DNA of 64,000 nt from Marinobacter fonticola (GTDB lineage: Bacteria; Pseudomonadota; Gammaproteobacteria; Pseudomonadales; Oleiphilaceae). The DNA is taken from positions 2,790,001 to 2,854,000 of the forward strand of contig NZ_CP043042.1 in assembly GCF_008122265.1 (NCBI RefSeq). The letters run 5' to 3'. Below the pieces are notes generated by a model, which did no database searches, was not told the origin of the DNA, and saw only the letters and a program-made list of their open reading frames with translations. Below are positions 36,238 to 46,229 of this stretch, piece after piece; position 1 is the stretch's first letter; each line of letters begins with the position of its first letter. Made by a program: the position numbers and the translations under genes.

Positions 36238-36885
36238 ATGTTTATTCGCGCCTATCTCAGGGCCAGCACCGACGAGCAAGATGCAAACAGGGCCCAATCG
36301 ATGCTTCAGTCCTTCGCAACGGACTGCGGGCACAAGATCGCCAATTGGTACACCGAGAATGCTTCCGGCGCCCAGGCGGATCGCTCCGAGCTTCAGCGAT
36401 TGCTGAAAGATGCCCAGCCGGGTGATGTGTTGCTGGTGGAGGCCATAGACCGGCTCTCGCGACTACCGGCCGGAGACTGGAAGCGCCTACGCTCTGAGAT
36501 CGAATCCAAGGGGCTGCGTGTAGTGGCCGTGGACCTTCCAACCAGCCACCAGGCGATGAGAAGCACGGAGGGCGACGAATTCACAGCACGGATGCTGGAT
36601 GCGATTAACGGAATGATGCTGGATATGATGGCCGCCATTGCTCGCAAGGACTACGAAGACCGCCGCCGCAGACAGGCTGAAGGGATTGCCAAGGCGAAAG
36701 CCGCGGGCGTCTACCAGGGCAGGCCCCGGGACATGGACAAGCGACGCAAGATTAAAGAGCTGCTCAAGTCAGGCCTCAGTGTTCGCAAGGTCGCCGAATA
36801 TGCCGATTGCTCAACCTCAACTGTTCAGACCGTGAAGAAGGAATTTACCAAATCTGCCGGCGCCAAAAAGTCGCCTGAGCGTTGA
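36238..36885 (+). CDS. serine recombinase (resolvase/invertase family)
   Basis: A 215-residue enzyme with the catalytic serine in RAYLRASTDEQ (Ser10), VEAIDRLSRLP, the long E-helix region and a C-terminal helix-turn-helix (GLSVRKVAEYADCSTSTVQT). The start at 36238 has AGGGGA upstream and keeps the catalytic N-terminus. It may resolve element multimers or invert a segment. A plausible 28-base site lies just upstream. Confidence 0.92.
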   Translation: MFIRAYLRASTDEQDANRAQSMLQSFATDCGHKIANWYTENASGAQADRSELQRLLKDAQPGDVLLVEAIDRLSRLPAGDWKRLRSEIESKGLRVVAVDLPTSHQAMRSTEGDEFTARMLDAINGMMLDMMAAIARKDYEDRRRRQAEGIAKAKAAGVYQGRPRDMDKRRKIKELLKSGLSVRKVAEYADCSTSTVQTVKKEFTKSAGAKKSPER

Positions 36886-36904
36886 CGGCGAAGGCAAGAG
36901 GTGG

Positions 36905-37093
36905 CTACGTGGCAGCCCAGCCTGATTCTACCCAACGATCTATTTCGGCATGGTTGTACCAGATAACGCCGTCAGGCCCGTACTTCCACTGCCGGCCCTC
37001 CACCCATTGCCTTCTGCGGATTTTTATCTGGTCCTTGGTGAGCCCGGTCATTTCAGTGAGCTTTCGCTCAAGCACCCAGCGTGAAGCAGTCAC
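36905..37093 (-). CDS. excisionase-like small protein
   Basis: About 62 residues from a GTG start. SRWVLERKLTEMTGLTKDQI and WVEGRQWKYGPDGVIWYN plus NHAEIDRWVE match the fold of lambda-type excisionases that bend DNA beside the integrase. The frame is open to 37180; the shorter start fits the family length and the true start is uncertain. It converges on the resolvase gene. As the element has both integrase and this protein, it should be excisable. Confidence 0.7.
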   Translation of the reverse strand: MTASRWVLERKLTEMTGLTKDQIKIRRRQWVEGRQWKYGPDGVIWYNHAEIDRWVESGWAAT

Positions 37094-37275
37094 TTCTATA
37101 GAGCCCTTATCCGTTCTTTTAAGTCTTCGACAGTCGCGCGCTTCCGGGAAAAGCTTCGCTCTGAGGCCTGCCGGTCCCACATCTCACTTCGCCACGGTTC
37201 ACTACCGCGCCTGCGGTGGGCTTACAGTTACCACGCAAGGCGCCCGGAAGCCAGGCGCCTGCAATAGCGGAAAGT

Positions 37276-37497
37276 TCAAACCAGGTTCTTCTCACCTGGG
37301 TTTATGATCCTTGTCATCTCTCCAGCCGAAAAGCTCACGTGCTCTTTGGCCTGCTTTACCAGCGCACCTAGAACCACATCCGGATTATCCGCGTTGAGCA
37401 CGGATGGATCCGTCATATACATCAACAGTATCTCAGCATCGAACAGACGTTCACGCACTTCGTTTATTTTCTGGTGAAGTTCAGCATTATTTTCCAT
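37276..37497 (-). CDS. small protein of unknown function, 73 residues
   Basis: An acidic protein with a helical N-terminus (MENNAELHQKINEVRERLFD) and a strong AAGGAG ribosome site. It is the last of three closely spaced minus-strand genes. No motif recognised. Confidence 0.6.
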   Translation of the reverse strand: MENNAELHQKINEVRERLFDAEILLMYMTDPSVLNADNPDVVLGALVKQAKEHVSFSAGEMTRIINPGEKNLV

Positions 37498-37509
37498 GGT
37501 CGCGCTCCT

Positions 37510-37896
37510 TCAAATGTCCGTCAGCAAGTAAAGTTCAACACCCACGTAGCCCGACTCTCTCAGCTCTTCTACACGCGTCAGGGCATCCCCGTAGGTCATG
37601 GGAACAAAGCTCGTGTGGCGTTCGGGGCGACCATAAGCCTTGGCGAAAAAGTGATAGCCGAACCGGTCATCTTCTGAAGGCACATGCGCAGCCAGAGACA
37701 GGTCGGCAGCGAGGCTCATTTGTACCACCTCCACCGATGGATGGGTGGCTGAGAAGAAGTCCCTCAGATCTTCAGCCTCAGATTGCGAAACGGGCTCGTC
37801 GGGCAACCGTGGTCCGGATTCAGATAGCCTCACTCCGAAACCATGAAGGAAACCCTCTGCGAGAAAAGGTGAATCTGGTTGGGCTTGCGGGTTCAT
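37510..37896 (-). CDS. protein of unknown function, 128 residues
   Basis: A soluble acidic protein overlapping its upstream neighbour by 4 bases (ATGA) and preceded by GGGAGGG. SEAEDLRDFFSATHPSVEVV and DALTRVEELRESGYVGVEL suggest a small alpha/beta fold. No family recognised; no signal peptide. Confidence 0.6.
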   Translation of the reverse strand: MNPQAQPDSPFLAEGFLHGFGVRLSESGPRLPDEPVSQSEAEDLRDFFSATHPSVEVVQMSLAADLSLAAHVPSEDDRFGYHFFAKAYGRPERHTSFVPMTYGDALTRVEELRESGYVGVELYLLTDI

Positions 37897-38141
37897 TGTT
37901 TTAGCCCTCCCTTGTCCGGCGCTGTGCCGTCCACATTCATACGTAAGAGAGCTATGGTTTCTGGCATGAGATGAGCAGCGATGGTCTCGGTTTCCAATGC
38001 TTCGCGGTATGTTCCAACCCAGGCTTTATCGCCGAAAGCCATCATCACTTCCTTCTTGTATGGATCGAGAGTGACGCAAAGGAACGGTCCGGCGTTCGGT
38101 ATAGCTTCTCTCCCAGCGGTGGTAAGATGCTGATGTTGCAT
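37893..38141 (-). CDS. small protein of unknown function, 82 residues
   Basis: It begins MQHQHLTTAGREA at ATG 38141 with GAGGAAC upstream. The frame is open 5 codons earlier but lacks a good ribosome site there. YREALETETIAAHLMPETIA forms a helix. It is translationally coupled to the next gene. Function is unknown. Confidence 0.6.
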   Translation of the reverse strand: MQHQHLTTAGREAIPNAGPFLCVTLDPYKKEVMMAFGDKAWVGTYREALETETIAAHLMPETIALLRMNVDGTAPDKGGLKQ

Positions 38142-38174
38142 GGTTGAGTTCCTCAATTACTTTACTGTGTAACT

Positions 38175-38203
38175 CCCCCGCCCTGTTGCAGCAGGCGCGG
38201 GGG
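38175..38203. terminator. strong GC hairpin, possible terminator
   Basis: CCCCCGC (38175-38181) and GCGGGGG (38197-38203) pair perfectly with a shorter CTG/CAG stem inside. No T-run is present on either strand. It lies between the ribbon-helix-helix gene and the next minus-strand gene and may separate them. Confidence 0.5.
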
Positions 38204-38211
38204 TCCTATCG

Positions 38212-38373
38212 TCAGTCCTTGTGACGTGCCACATACTCATCGAGTGCAGTTCTGATGAGATCCGCAAGGCGCACATCTTCACCAGTTCGCATCCGCCGCT
38301 TCCTGGCGATTTCGTCAAGCTTCCTTCGCGTTTCCGCCTCTATTCGCGCACTGATGTGCACCAAGTCCGGCAT
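38212..38373 (-). CDS. ribbon-helix-helix protein
   Basis: A 53-residue protein with a ribbon-helix-helix pattern: HISARIEAETRRKLDEIARK (strand and first helix), then DLIRTALDEYVARHKD. The start at 38373 has AAGGAGA; an upstream ATG would add 17 residues without family similarity. It is a good candidate for a repressor of the element's operons, or an antitoxin-like regulator, though no toxin is adjacent. Confidence 0.72.
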   Translation of the reverse strand: MPDLVHISARIEAETRRKLDEIARKRRMRTGEDVRLADLIRTALDEYVARHKD

Positions 38374-38503
38374 GGTTTTCTCCTTATCGTGTTCGCGTAA
38401 CACACGAATACAATATCCAGACAAGACTCTCCCTGCAAGGGATCGCTGAGGAAATTTTGTGCCGCAGTGGTAGCTATTGGCAGCCCAGGCACATAGAGAA
38501 AAT

Positions 38504-38522
38504 GCGGGTATTGTTGTGGGTA
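38504..38522 (+). promoter_or_regulatory. candidate integrase arm-type sites, right end
   Basis: GCGGGTA (38504-38510) and GTGGGTA (38516-38522) repeat the left-end motif with the same 12-base spacing, 61 bases before the right attachment core. Confidence 0.6.
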
Positions 38523-38582
38523 CTCAGGCACCGAACAAGTGCCAGCGCCTAATTTTTCATAAGGTTAGATGTGGCTTTCGGT

Positions 38583-38599
38583 TCCTGCCGGGGGCACCA
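38583..38599 (+). repeat. right attachment site (attR core)
   Basis: TCCTGCCGGGGGCACCA is an exact second copy of the tRNA-Arg 3' end. The bases on either side differ from the tRNA, so this is a partial duplicate with no complete tRNA. Confidence 0.9.
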
Positions 38600-38647
38600 C
38601 CTGCACTTCCCCTGACTTCCGCAACATGGGTCGATTTCTATGACTTC

Positions 38648-39088
38648 TTAGGAGTTCACTTTTGGATCTCCGCTCTCACTGACCCCTTCATGCAATGACG
38701 CAATGAGCGGACAAGCGACATTGTCGGGGCCAGCGTGGCAACGATCCACCATCTCGGCGAGAACACTCTCAATTTTTTCCAGTCTGTCGATCTTCTCGCG
38801 CACATTCCTCAGCTTGTGCTCAGCCAGAACGCTGGCTTCCTTGCAGTGGGCACCGCCTTCAAGCCAAAGCAGGTCGTCTATCTCATTGAGACTGAATCCC
38901 AACTGCTGGGCTGTCTTTATGAATGTTAAACGATCGATGTCGGCGGGGCCGTAACGTCGAATTCCCCCAGGAGGACGCACCGGTTCCGGTATTAACCCTC
39001 GTCGCTGGTAATAGCGAATAGTCTCGACATAGACATCCGCGGCCCTGGCAAAGCCACCGATGGTCAATAAGGTCTCCCTACTCGACAT
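38648..39088 (-). CDS. merR: mercury-responsive regulator MerR
   Basis: A 146-residue MerR protein: winged helix ([20 protein letters not shown]), dimer helix and the mercury-binding cysteines in [14 protein letters not shown] and VACPLI. It represses and, with Hg(II), activates the divergent mer promoter by untwisting DNA. It is divergent from merT and begins 6 bases from the operator. Confidence 0.95.
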   Translation of the reverse strand: MSSRETLLTIGGFARAADVYVETIRYYQRRGLIPEPVRPPGGIRRYGPADIDRLTFIKTAQQLGFSLNEIDDLLWLEGGAHCKEASVLAEHKLRNVREKIDRLEKIESVLAEMVDRCHAGPDNVACPLIASLHEGVSESGDPKVNS

Positions 39089-39093
39089 ACGCC

Positions 39094-39124
39094 TTGACTC
39101 CGTAGTTGACTACGGAAGTAACCT
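39094..39124 (+). promoter_or_regulatory. mer operator/promoter (MerR target)
   Basis: A -35 TTGACT (39094-39099) and a -10 TAACCT (39119-39124) with a 19-base spacer that holds the CCGTAGT-TGA-CTACGG dyad. The over-long spacer with a central dyad is the classic MerR-activated promoter. It drives merT-merP-merA. Confidence 0.93.
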
Positions 39125-39161
39125 TGCCTCAAGAAACAAGCTCATAAAAGGCGGAAGCTAT

Positions 39162-39512
39162 ATGTCGAATTCTAGATCAGGGCGCCGTGCCTTGGCCGCT
39201 GGGGGAATCGCGGCAGTTCTCGCCTCGGCCTGTTGTCTAGGCCCACTGGTATTGATCGCGCTGGGCATTTCCGGCGCCTGGATCGGTAACCTCGCGGCCC
39301 TTGAGCCTTATCGCCCACTATTCATTGGCGTGGCACTGATAGCCATGTTCTTTGCCTGGCGCAGAATCTATCGGCCAGTGGAACAGTGCCGTCCTGGAGA
39401 GAGCTGTGCCGTACCTATGGTGCGAACAACCCATAAGGTGATCTTCTGGGGTGTAGCGGTCCTGGTACTGGTCGCTTTGGTTTTCCCTTATGCACTGCCT
39501 CTATTCTATTAA
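39162..39512 (+). CDS. merT: mercuric transport protein MerT
   Basis: A 116-residue inner-membrane protein with three membrane segments. The first contains the mercury-binding Cys pair (SACCLGP), and the second pair lies in the loop (QCRPGESCAVP). It hands Hg(II) from MerP to cytoplasmic MerA. ATG 39162 is preferred over the longer open frame because of AGGCGGA upstream and the family start. Confidence 0.92.
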   Translation: MSNSRSGRRALAAGGIAAVLASACCLGPLVLIALGISGAWIGNLAALEPYRPLFIGVALIAMFFAWRRIYRPVEQCRPGESCAVPMVRTTHKVIFWGVAVLVLVALVFPYALPLFY

Positions 39513-39526
39513 AGGAGAGCCTCCCC

Positions 39527-41242
<1,716 letters not shown>

Positions 41243-41273
41243 TAAATACTCTACTTGACACTCAGTATAGCGA

Positions 41274-41294
41274 GCCCCGGATAATCACCGGGGC
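41274..41294. terminator. hairpin between convergent mer and cus operons
   Basis: GCCCCGG and CCGGGGC form a 7-base stem around ATAATCA, between the merA stop and the end of the cus operon. There is no clear T-run on either side; a bidirectional terminator is plausible. Confidence 0.5.
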
Positions 41295-41304
41295 CAGCCC
41301 ACTT

Positions 41305-41421
41305 CTATTGGACCCTGTCGCAGTTCTCGTATATTTGCAGACGTCTCAGAAATCTGTCTCGGGGGCCGCCAACGGCCGGAAACAGGACGAGCGTGAAGAG
41401 TGCTGCCAGTAGTAGTCTCAT
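41305..41421 (-). CDS. small secreted or membrane-anchored protein, 38 residues
   Basis: A 38-residue frame 13 bases after the tolC-like gene, with GAAAGAGAA upstream. MRLLLAALFTLVLFPAVGG is a signal-peptide-like start followed by a basic tail ending NCDRVQ with one cysteine. It is probably cotranscribed with the efflux operon. Its reality and function are uncertain. Confidence 0.4.
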   Translation of the reverse strand: MRLLLAALFTLVLFPAVGGPRDRFLRRLQIYENCDRVQ

Positions 41422-41434
41422 GGCGGATTCTCTT

Positions 41435-42667
41435 TCAGTTTGATACGTCGGTGGTATCCATTGGCAGCAAAGCTTCGTATCCCGCCCTGGCGCTATAAAG
41501 ATCACGGATGATCGCAGCTCTCGCGAGTTTCACTCCATTGAGTTGCCTTGCACTATTGATGGCGTCTTCGAGCCTGCCGGTGCCACTGGCCAGCTCGTTC
41601 AGGCTGGCTTCCCAGTGAGCGCGCTGATTGGGCAAATGCCGCTGGTTGAGGATGTCCAAACGGTCATAGCCAGCCTGAACGCTCGCCTTCATATCTGCAA
41701 TCGAAGCCAGCCACTCTCGGTGTGCCTGGGTGGTCCGCCATTGGTGCTGGGAAACTTCGGCGGCGGCCTTGCGAACGGCACTGTGCTGTCGTTGCCCGCT
41801 AAACGGTATCCGAATGCCGATACCGATCATCCAACGTTTGCTATCGTCAGCCCACAGGCTGTTGTAGCCCGCACTGGCTGTAAACGCGGGCCTGCGATTG
41901 GTCTCGGCAATCTCCAGTCGGGCGCGGGCCTCAGCTTCTCGTGCTTGGGCAGCCTCAATCATCGGGTGATCCATCCCGTTCCGACCGTTGGACACCAGAG
42001 GCGTGTCCGGCGGCAGAGACAGTTGCAGGTTGGAATCGGTGGGACGGCGCCCGAGCAATGGGATCAGCTTGCCGGCAAGCCTTGCTTGGTCCGCCTTCAG
42101 TTCAACCAATCGGGCATCCAGGGTATCCAATTCCGTTTGCACCCTGAGCATCTGGCTTTGAGAGCCTACGCCATAGCTCAGCCGTTGATCGGAAACCTTC
42201 GCAAGCTGCTCCACAAGAGCGCGGGTCTCATGGTGAAGTTCAATCGCCTCGTTGGCGAACCACCATTGCGCGTAGGCCCCCTTAACGCTGGCCGTCAGCT
42301 GCCGAACCCGCCACTGAGTGTCCTGCCGGGCTGCGATTACTTCTGCTTCCGCCGCCTTACGGGACGCCGATAGCTGGTCTGGCCAGGGTAATTGCTGGCT
42401 GAGCTCGAAACGATGGCCAACCGTGTTGGGGCCCGCCAGGGTTTCTGGTGCGATACCGTATTTAAAGACAGGGTCGGCCCAGGTATCAGAACTATCCACC
42501 CCGGCCCTCGCGACCTCGATGGAGGACTTCTGTGCGCCGAGGGCGGCGTTGTTGGCCAGTGCCTCGGCGATCCATTGGTCCACTGCTTCAAGGGATTGTG
42601 CAGTTGACGGCGAGGATATCGCGACCAATAGCACCAATATGACTTGGATTTCCGCTAACCGGATCAT
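41435..42667 (-). CDS. TolC-family outer-membrane efflux channel (CusC/CzcC-like)
   Basis: A 410-residue outer-membrane factor with a signal peptide (MIRLAEIQVILVLLVAISSP) and long amphipathic helices typical of two OEP repeats, such as AREAEARARLEIAETN. It forms the outer tunnel of the tripartite metal efflux pump. It overlaps the RND gene by 4 bases. In classic cus operons this gene comes first; here it is last. Confidence 0.9.
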   Translation of the reverse strand: MIRLAEIQVILVLLVAISSPSTAQSLEAVDQWIAEALANNAALGAQKSSIEVARAGVDSSDTWADPVFKYGIAPETLAGPNTVGHRFELSQQLPWPDQLSASRKAAEAEVIAARQDTQWRVRQLTASVKGAYAQWWFANEAIELHHETRALVEQLAKVSDQRLSYGVGSQSQMLRVQTELDTLDARLVELKADQARLAGKLIPLLGRRPTDSNLQLSLPPDTPLVSNGRNGMDHPMIEAAQAREAEARARLEIAETNRRPAFTASAGYNSLWADDSKRWMIGIGIRIPFSGQRQHSAVRKAAAEVSQHQWRTTQAHREWLASIADMKASVQAGYDRLDILNQRHLPNQRAHWEASLNELASGTGRLEDAINSARQLNGVKLARAAIIRDLYSARAGYEALLPMDTTDVSN

Positions 42668-45600
42668 CGGAAGGTTCCTTTTTTAATAATTTTTTTAAAC
42701 CGGGCATGCTGCCAGAGATAGAAAATTACCGGGATCAGCAGCAGCGTCAGGATCAGCGTGGTGACCATCCCCCCGATCATTGGCCCTGCGATCCGCTGCA
42801 TCACTTCCGAGCCGGTACCGCTGCCTAACATGATGGGCACCAGGCCGGCCACGATGGCGGCGAAGGTCATCATAATCGGGCGCACCCGTTGCGCAGCCCC
42901 GTGGCTGATCGCCTGGCGCAGGGCATCCGCCGACAACTCCCCTGGCTGATGATCGACGGTCTCTAAAGCGTTGTGCAGGGACTGGTTCAGGTACACCAGC
43001 ATCAGCACGCCGATTTCCACCGCCACCCCGGCGAGGGCGATAAAGCCGACGGCTACGGCCACGGACAGGTTGTAGCCCAGCAGGTACATCAGCCAGATGC
43101 CGCCGATCATGCCAAACGGTAGGGTCCCGAGGATGATGGCCACCTCAGTCAGATTGCGGAAGTTCAGGTATAGCAGGATGATGATGATAGCCAGAGTAAG
43201 GGGCACGACCATCGTCAGGCGTTCCTTGGCACGCTGCATGTACTCATATTGTCCGGACCAGGTCAGGGAATAGCCGGAGGGCAGGTCCATCTCTTCCTGA
43301 ACGCGGGCCTGGGCTTCCTGGACCCAACTGCCCAGATCCCGGCCTTCGATGTCCACCAGGGTCCAGCCGTTGATTCGAGCGTTTTCCGACTTGATCATCG
43401 GTGGCCCATGATCGATGCGAATATCCGCCACATCCGACAAGGCGATACGCTTGCCATCAGGCGTCACGATGGGCAACAGGCGCATCTGCTCTACCGAATC
43501 CCGGTAGCCCTGGGGGTAGCGCAGGTTGATGGGATAGCGCTCCAACCCCTCCACGGTGCTGGCTACATTCATGCCGCCAATTGCGGTGCGCACCACTGAT
43601 TGAATGTCTGAGATATTCAACCCGAAACGAGCGGCGGACTCGCGCTGTATATCCACCTTGATGTAGCGGCCACCGGCCACCCTTTCGGAAAAGGCGGAGG
43701 CAGTGCCCGGTATATCAGACAGTACCCGTTCCAGTTCTTCCCCTATGCCTTGGATAACCGCCAGATCAGGCCCGGCGACCTTGATGCCCACTGGGGTCTT
43801 AATCCCTGTGGAGAGCATGTCTATGCGGGTTTTGATCGGCATCACCCAGGCATTGGTGAGGCCGGGGAGTTTGACGGTTTGGTCCAGTTCCCGGCGTAGG
43901 GATTCCGGTGTCACGCCGGGTCGCCATTGGTCTCGAGGTTTAAACTGGATGAAGGTTTCGATCATGGTCAGCGGGGCCGGATCGGTAGCCGTATCGGCGC
44001 GGCCTATTTTGCCGAACACGGTTTCCACCTCGGGGATACTGGCGATCAGTTTGTCAGTCTGTTGCAGAATCTGGCGTGCCTTGCCAATGGAGATACCGGG
44101 ATAAGTGGTGGGCATGTACATCAGATCCCCCTCGTCCAGAGGCGGCATAAACTCACTGCCCAGCTTATTGGCCGGCCAAAAGCCGATGACCAGCACAATC
44201 AGGCCACTTGCAAGCATCAGAACTGGACGCCGTAAAGCCCAATCAATGACCGGTTTGTAAAGGAAGATCAGCAGTCGGTTGATAGGATTGCGGTGCTCCG
44301 GCAATACCTTCCCACGAATGAAGTAGCCCATCAGCACCGGCACCAACGTAATCGCTAGCCCGGCAGCCGCAGCCATAGCGTAGGTTTTGGTGAACGCCAG
44401 GGGTGCGAAGAGCTTGCCTTCCTGAGCTTCCAGGGTGAATACCGGCAGAAAACTGACGGTGATAATCATCAGTGAGAAAAACAGCGCAGGCCCAACCTCG
44501 CCAGCAGCTCGTGACATGACGGCCCATCGGTTTTCCGGGGTCAGCGGGGTACGCTCCATGTGTTTATGGACGTTTTCGACCATTACGATGGCACCATCCA
44601 CCATGGCGCCGATAGCAATGGCGATACCGCCGAGGGACATAATGTTGGCGTTGATGCCCTGGGCATGCATCACCACAAACGCGGCGAGAATACCCACCGG
44701 AAGACTGACGATAACCACCAGCGAAGAGCGCAGGTGGAACAGGAACACCGCGCAGATCAGGACAACCACCAGGAACTCTTTCAACAACTTGCCGTATAGG
44801 TTATCGACCGCGCTGTTGATTAGCGTGGAACGATCATAGGTGGGCACGACTTCGACGCCATCCGGGAGGCTGGCCTTGATATCTTCGAGCCGTTGTTTAA
44901 CACCCTGAATGGTTGCCAGTGCGTTTTCGCCGAAGCGCATCACTACGATGCCACCGGCCACCTCACCTTCTCCATTCAGTTCGGCGACACCCCGACGTAT
45001 CTGGGGCCCCAACTGGATATCCGCCACATCCTTCAGCAACAAGGGCTTGCCATTTTCGCTAACGCCCAGCGGCACCTGACGCAGATCCTCCTCGTTCTGC
45101 AGGTAACCAGTAACCCGTACCATGTATTCCGCCTCGGCCATCTCCACTACCGAAGCGCCGGTTTCCTGGTTGGCATTATTGATGGCGGCATGAATGCGCT
45201 GCAGAGTGATGTCGTGGGCACGTAGCCGATTCGGGTCCACTACCACTTGGTACTGTTTGACCATGCCTCCCACGCTCGCTACCTCGGATACGCCTGGCAC
45301 GGTTTGCAGCTCAAACTTCAGGAACCAGTCCTGAATGGCCCGCAGTTCCGACAGATTGTGCTGGCCACTGCGGTCTACGAGGGCATAGGAATACACCCAG
45401 CCAACGCCAGTGGCATCCGGCCCCAGTTCAGGTTTGGCTGCATCGGGGAGTTGCCCGGCCACTTGGCTCAGGTATTCCAGCACCCGTGAGCGGGCCCAGT
45501 ACAGGTCGGTGTCGTCATCGAAAATCACGTAGACGAAGGAATCGCCAAAGAAGGAGTATCCGCGAACTGTCTTGGCACCCGGTACTGAGAGCATGGCGGT

Positions 45601-45810
45601 GGTCAGCGGGTAAGTTACCTGGTCTTCCACCACCTGTGGCGCCTGACCGGGATAAGGCGTTTTAACAATCACCTGCACGTCCGACAGGTCCGGTATGGCG
45701 TCGATAGGTGTTTCGCGGACGGAATAGAAGCCCCATCCGGTCAGAATGAGGGTAGCAAGGAGTACAAAAAATCGATTATGAAGCGACCACTGGATAATGG
45801 CGTTAATCAT
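42664..45810 (-). CDS. cusA: heavy-metal RND efflux permease, CusA type
   Basis: A 1048-residue inner-membrane proton antiporter with twelve expected membrane segments. DTDLYWARSRVLEYLSQVAG, GPDATGVGWVYSYALVDRSG, AELNGEGEVAGG and GGIAIAIGAMVDGAIVMVEN match CusA closely. RIDMLSTGIKTPVGIKV identifies the monovalent-cation (Cu/Ag) subgroup. It pumps Cu(I)/Ag(I) from periplasm or cytoplasm to the TolC-like channel. Confidence 0.93.
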   Translation of the reverse strand: MINAIIQWSLHNRFFVLLATLILTGWGFYSVRETPIDAIPDLSDVQVIVKTPYPGQAPQVVEDQVTYPLTTAMLSVPGAKTVRGYSFFGDSFVYVIFDDDTDLYWARSRVLEYLSQVAGQLPDAAKPELGPDATGVGWVYSYALVDRSGQHNLSELRAIQDWFLKFELQTVPGVSEVASVGGMVKQYQVVVDPNRLRAHDITLQRIHAAINNANQETGASVVEMAEAEYMVRVTGYLQNEEDLRQVPLGVSENGKPLLLKDVADIQLGPQIRRGVAELNGEGEVAGGIVVMRFGENALATIQGVKQRLEDIKASLPDGVEVVPTYDRSTLINSAVDNLYGKLLKEFLVVVLICAVFLFHLRSSLVVIVSLPVGILAAFVVMHAQGINANIMSLGGIAIAIGAMVDGAIVMVENVHKHMERTPLTPENRWAVMSRAAGEVGPALFFSLMIITVSFLPVFTLEAQEGKLFAPLAFTKTYAMAAAAGLAITLVPVLMGYFIRGKVLPEHRNPINRLLIFLYKPVIDWALRRPVLMLASGLIVLVIGFWPANKLGSEFMPPLDEGDLMYMPTTYPGISIGKARQILQQTDKLIASIPEVETVFGKIGRADTATDPAPLTMIETFIQFKPRDQWRPGVTPESLRRELDQTVKLPGLTNAWVMPIKTRIDMLSTGIKTPVGIKVAGPDLAVIQGIGEELERVLSDIPGTASAFSERVAGGRYIKVDIQRESAARFGLNISDIQSVVRTAIGGMNVASTVEGLERYPINLRYPQGYRDSVEQMRLLPIVTPDGKRIALSDVADIRIDHGPPMIKSENARINGWTLVDIEGRDLGSWVQEAQARVQEEMDLPSGYSLTWSGQYEYMQRAKERLTMVVPLTLAIIIILLYLNFRNLTEVAIILGTLPFGMIGGIWLMYLLGYNLSVAVAVGFIALAGVAVEIGVLMLVYLNQSLHNALETVDHQPGELSADALRQAISHGAAQRVRPIMMTFAAIVAGLVPIMLGSGTGSEVMQRIAGPMIGGMVTTLILTLLLIPVIFYLWQHARFKKIIKKGTFR

Positions 45811-45872
45811 GGGCTGAATCCGGTTTGGTGATGTCCGGGGGCGGTCGCATGGCTCCGCACCCCGGTTTATCG

Positions 45873-46214
45873 CTATTGTTTCCTGATGTTGGTTATTTGC
45901 TGGCCCTTACCGGCCGGTGTCAGGGTGAAAAAAACCGAATCGTTTTTACCCAGGCCCTCCAAGTTCACCTCTGGCGCCACGGGAAACCCCATCGTCATGC
46001 TCGGCCAATTCAGCTCCGGAATGGGCTCGTGATTCAGGGTTATCTTGCGTTTTTCGGTGTTGATCGCGGTGATCACGCCGCGACTCTGGACCGGGCCCGT
46101 TGACTCCTTTTTGTCCATGCCGGACATGGAGCCCATGTTGCTATCGGCCACCGTCAGAGCGGGACCCAGCGTTAATCCAAACACAACAGCCATCGTCAGG
46201 GTTTTCAGGTTCAT
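45873..46214 (-). CDS. cusF: periplasmic copper chaperone CusF
   Basis: A 113-residue protein with a signal peptide (cleavage near TVADS) and an OB-fold core. NHEPIPELNWPSMTM holds the CusF metal ligands in exact spacing: His, Trp eight residues later, then Met-x-Met. It passes Cu(I)/Ag(I) to CusB. Confidence 0.93.
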   Translation of the reverse strand: MNLKTLTMAVVFGLTLGPALTVADSNMGSMSGMDKKESTGPVQSRGVITAINTEKRKITLNHEPIPELNWPSMTMGFPVAPEVNLEGLGKNDSVFFTLTPAGKGQQITNIRKQ

Positions 46215-46229
46215 GGTTTTCTCCAGTGG

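Larger units (their letters stand above)
27188..38599. mobile_element. integrative element in tRNA-Arg (satellite-like)
   Basis: An 11.4-kb element between the 17-base repeats. It encodes an integrase, an AlpA regulator, an excisionase-like protein and a serine resolvase, plus a phage tape measure protein, a DUF5681 protein and about a dozen small unknowns. There is no capsid, portal, terminase large subunit or lysis gene, and no conjugation gene. It therefore fits a phage satellite or small mobilisable island better than a prophage. Confidence 0.88.

Noticed and set aside
38600..38647. A second, outer mobile-element boundary next to mer
   Set aside because: No transposase, integrase or inverted repeat is visible between the att repeat and merR, so a separate transposon for the mer genes is not supported here.
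41543..42373. Plus-strand 276-codon open frame
   Set aside because: Opposite the TolC-like gene, with low-complexity composition typical of antisense frames.
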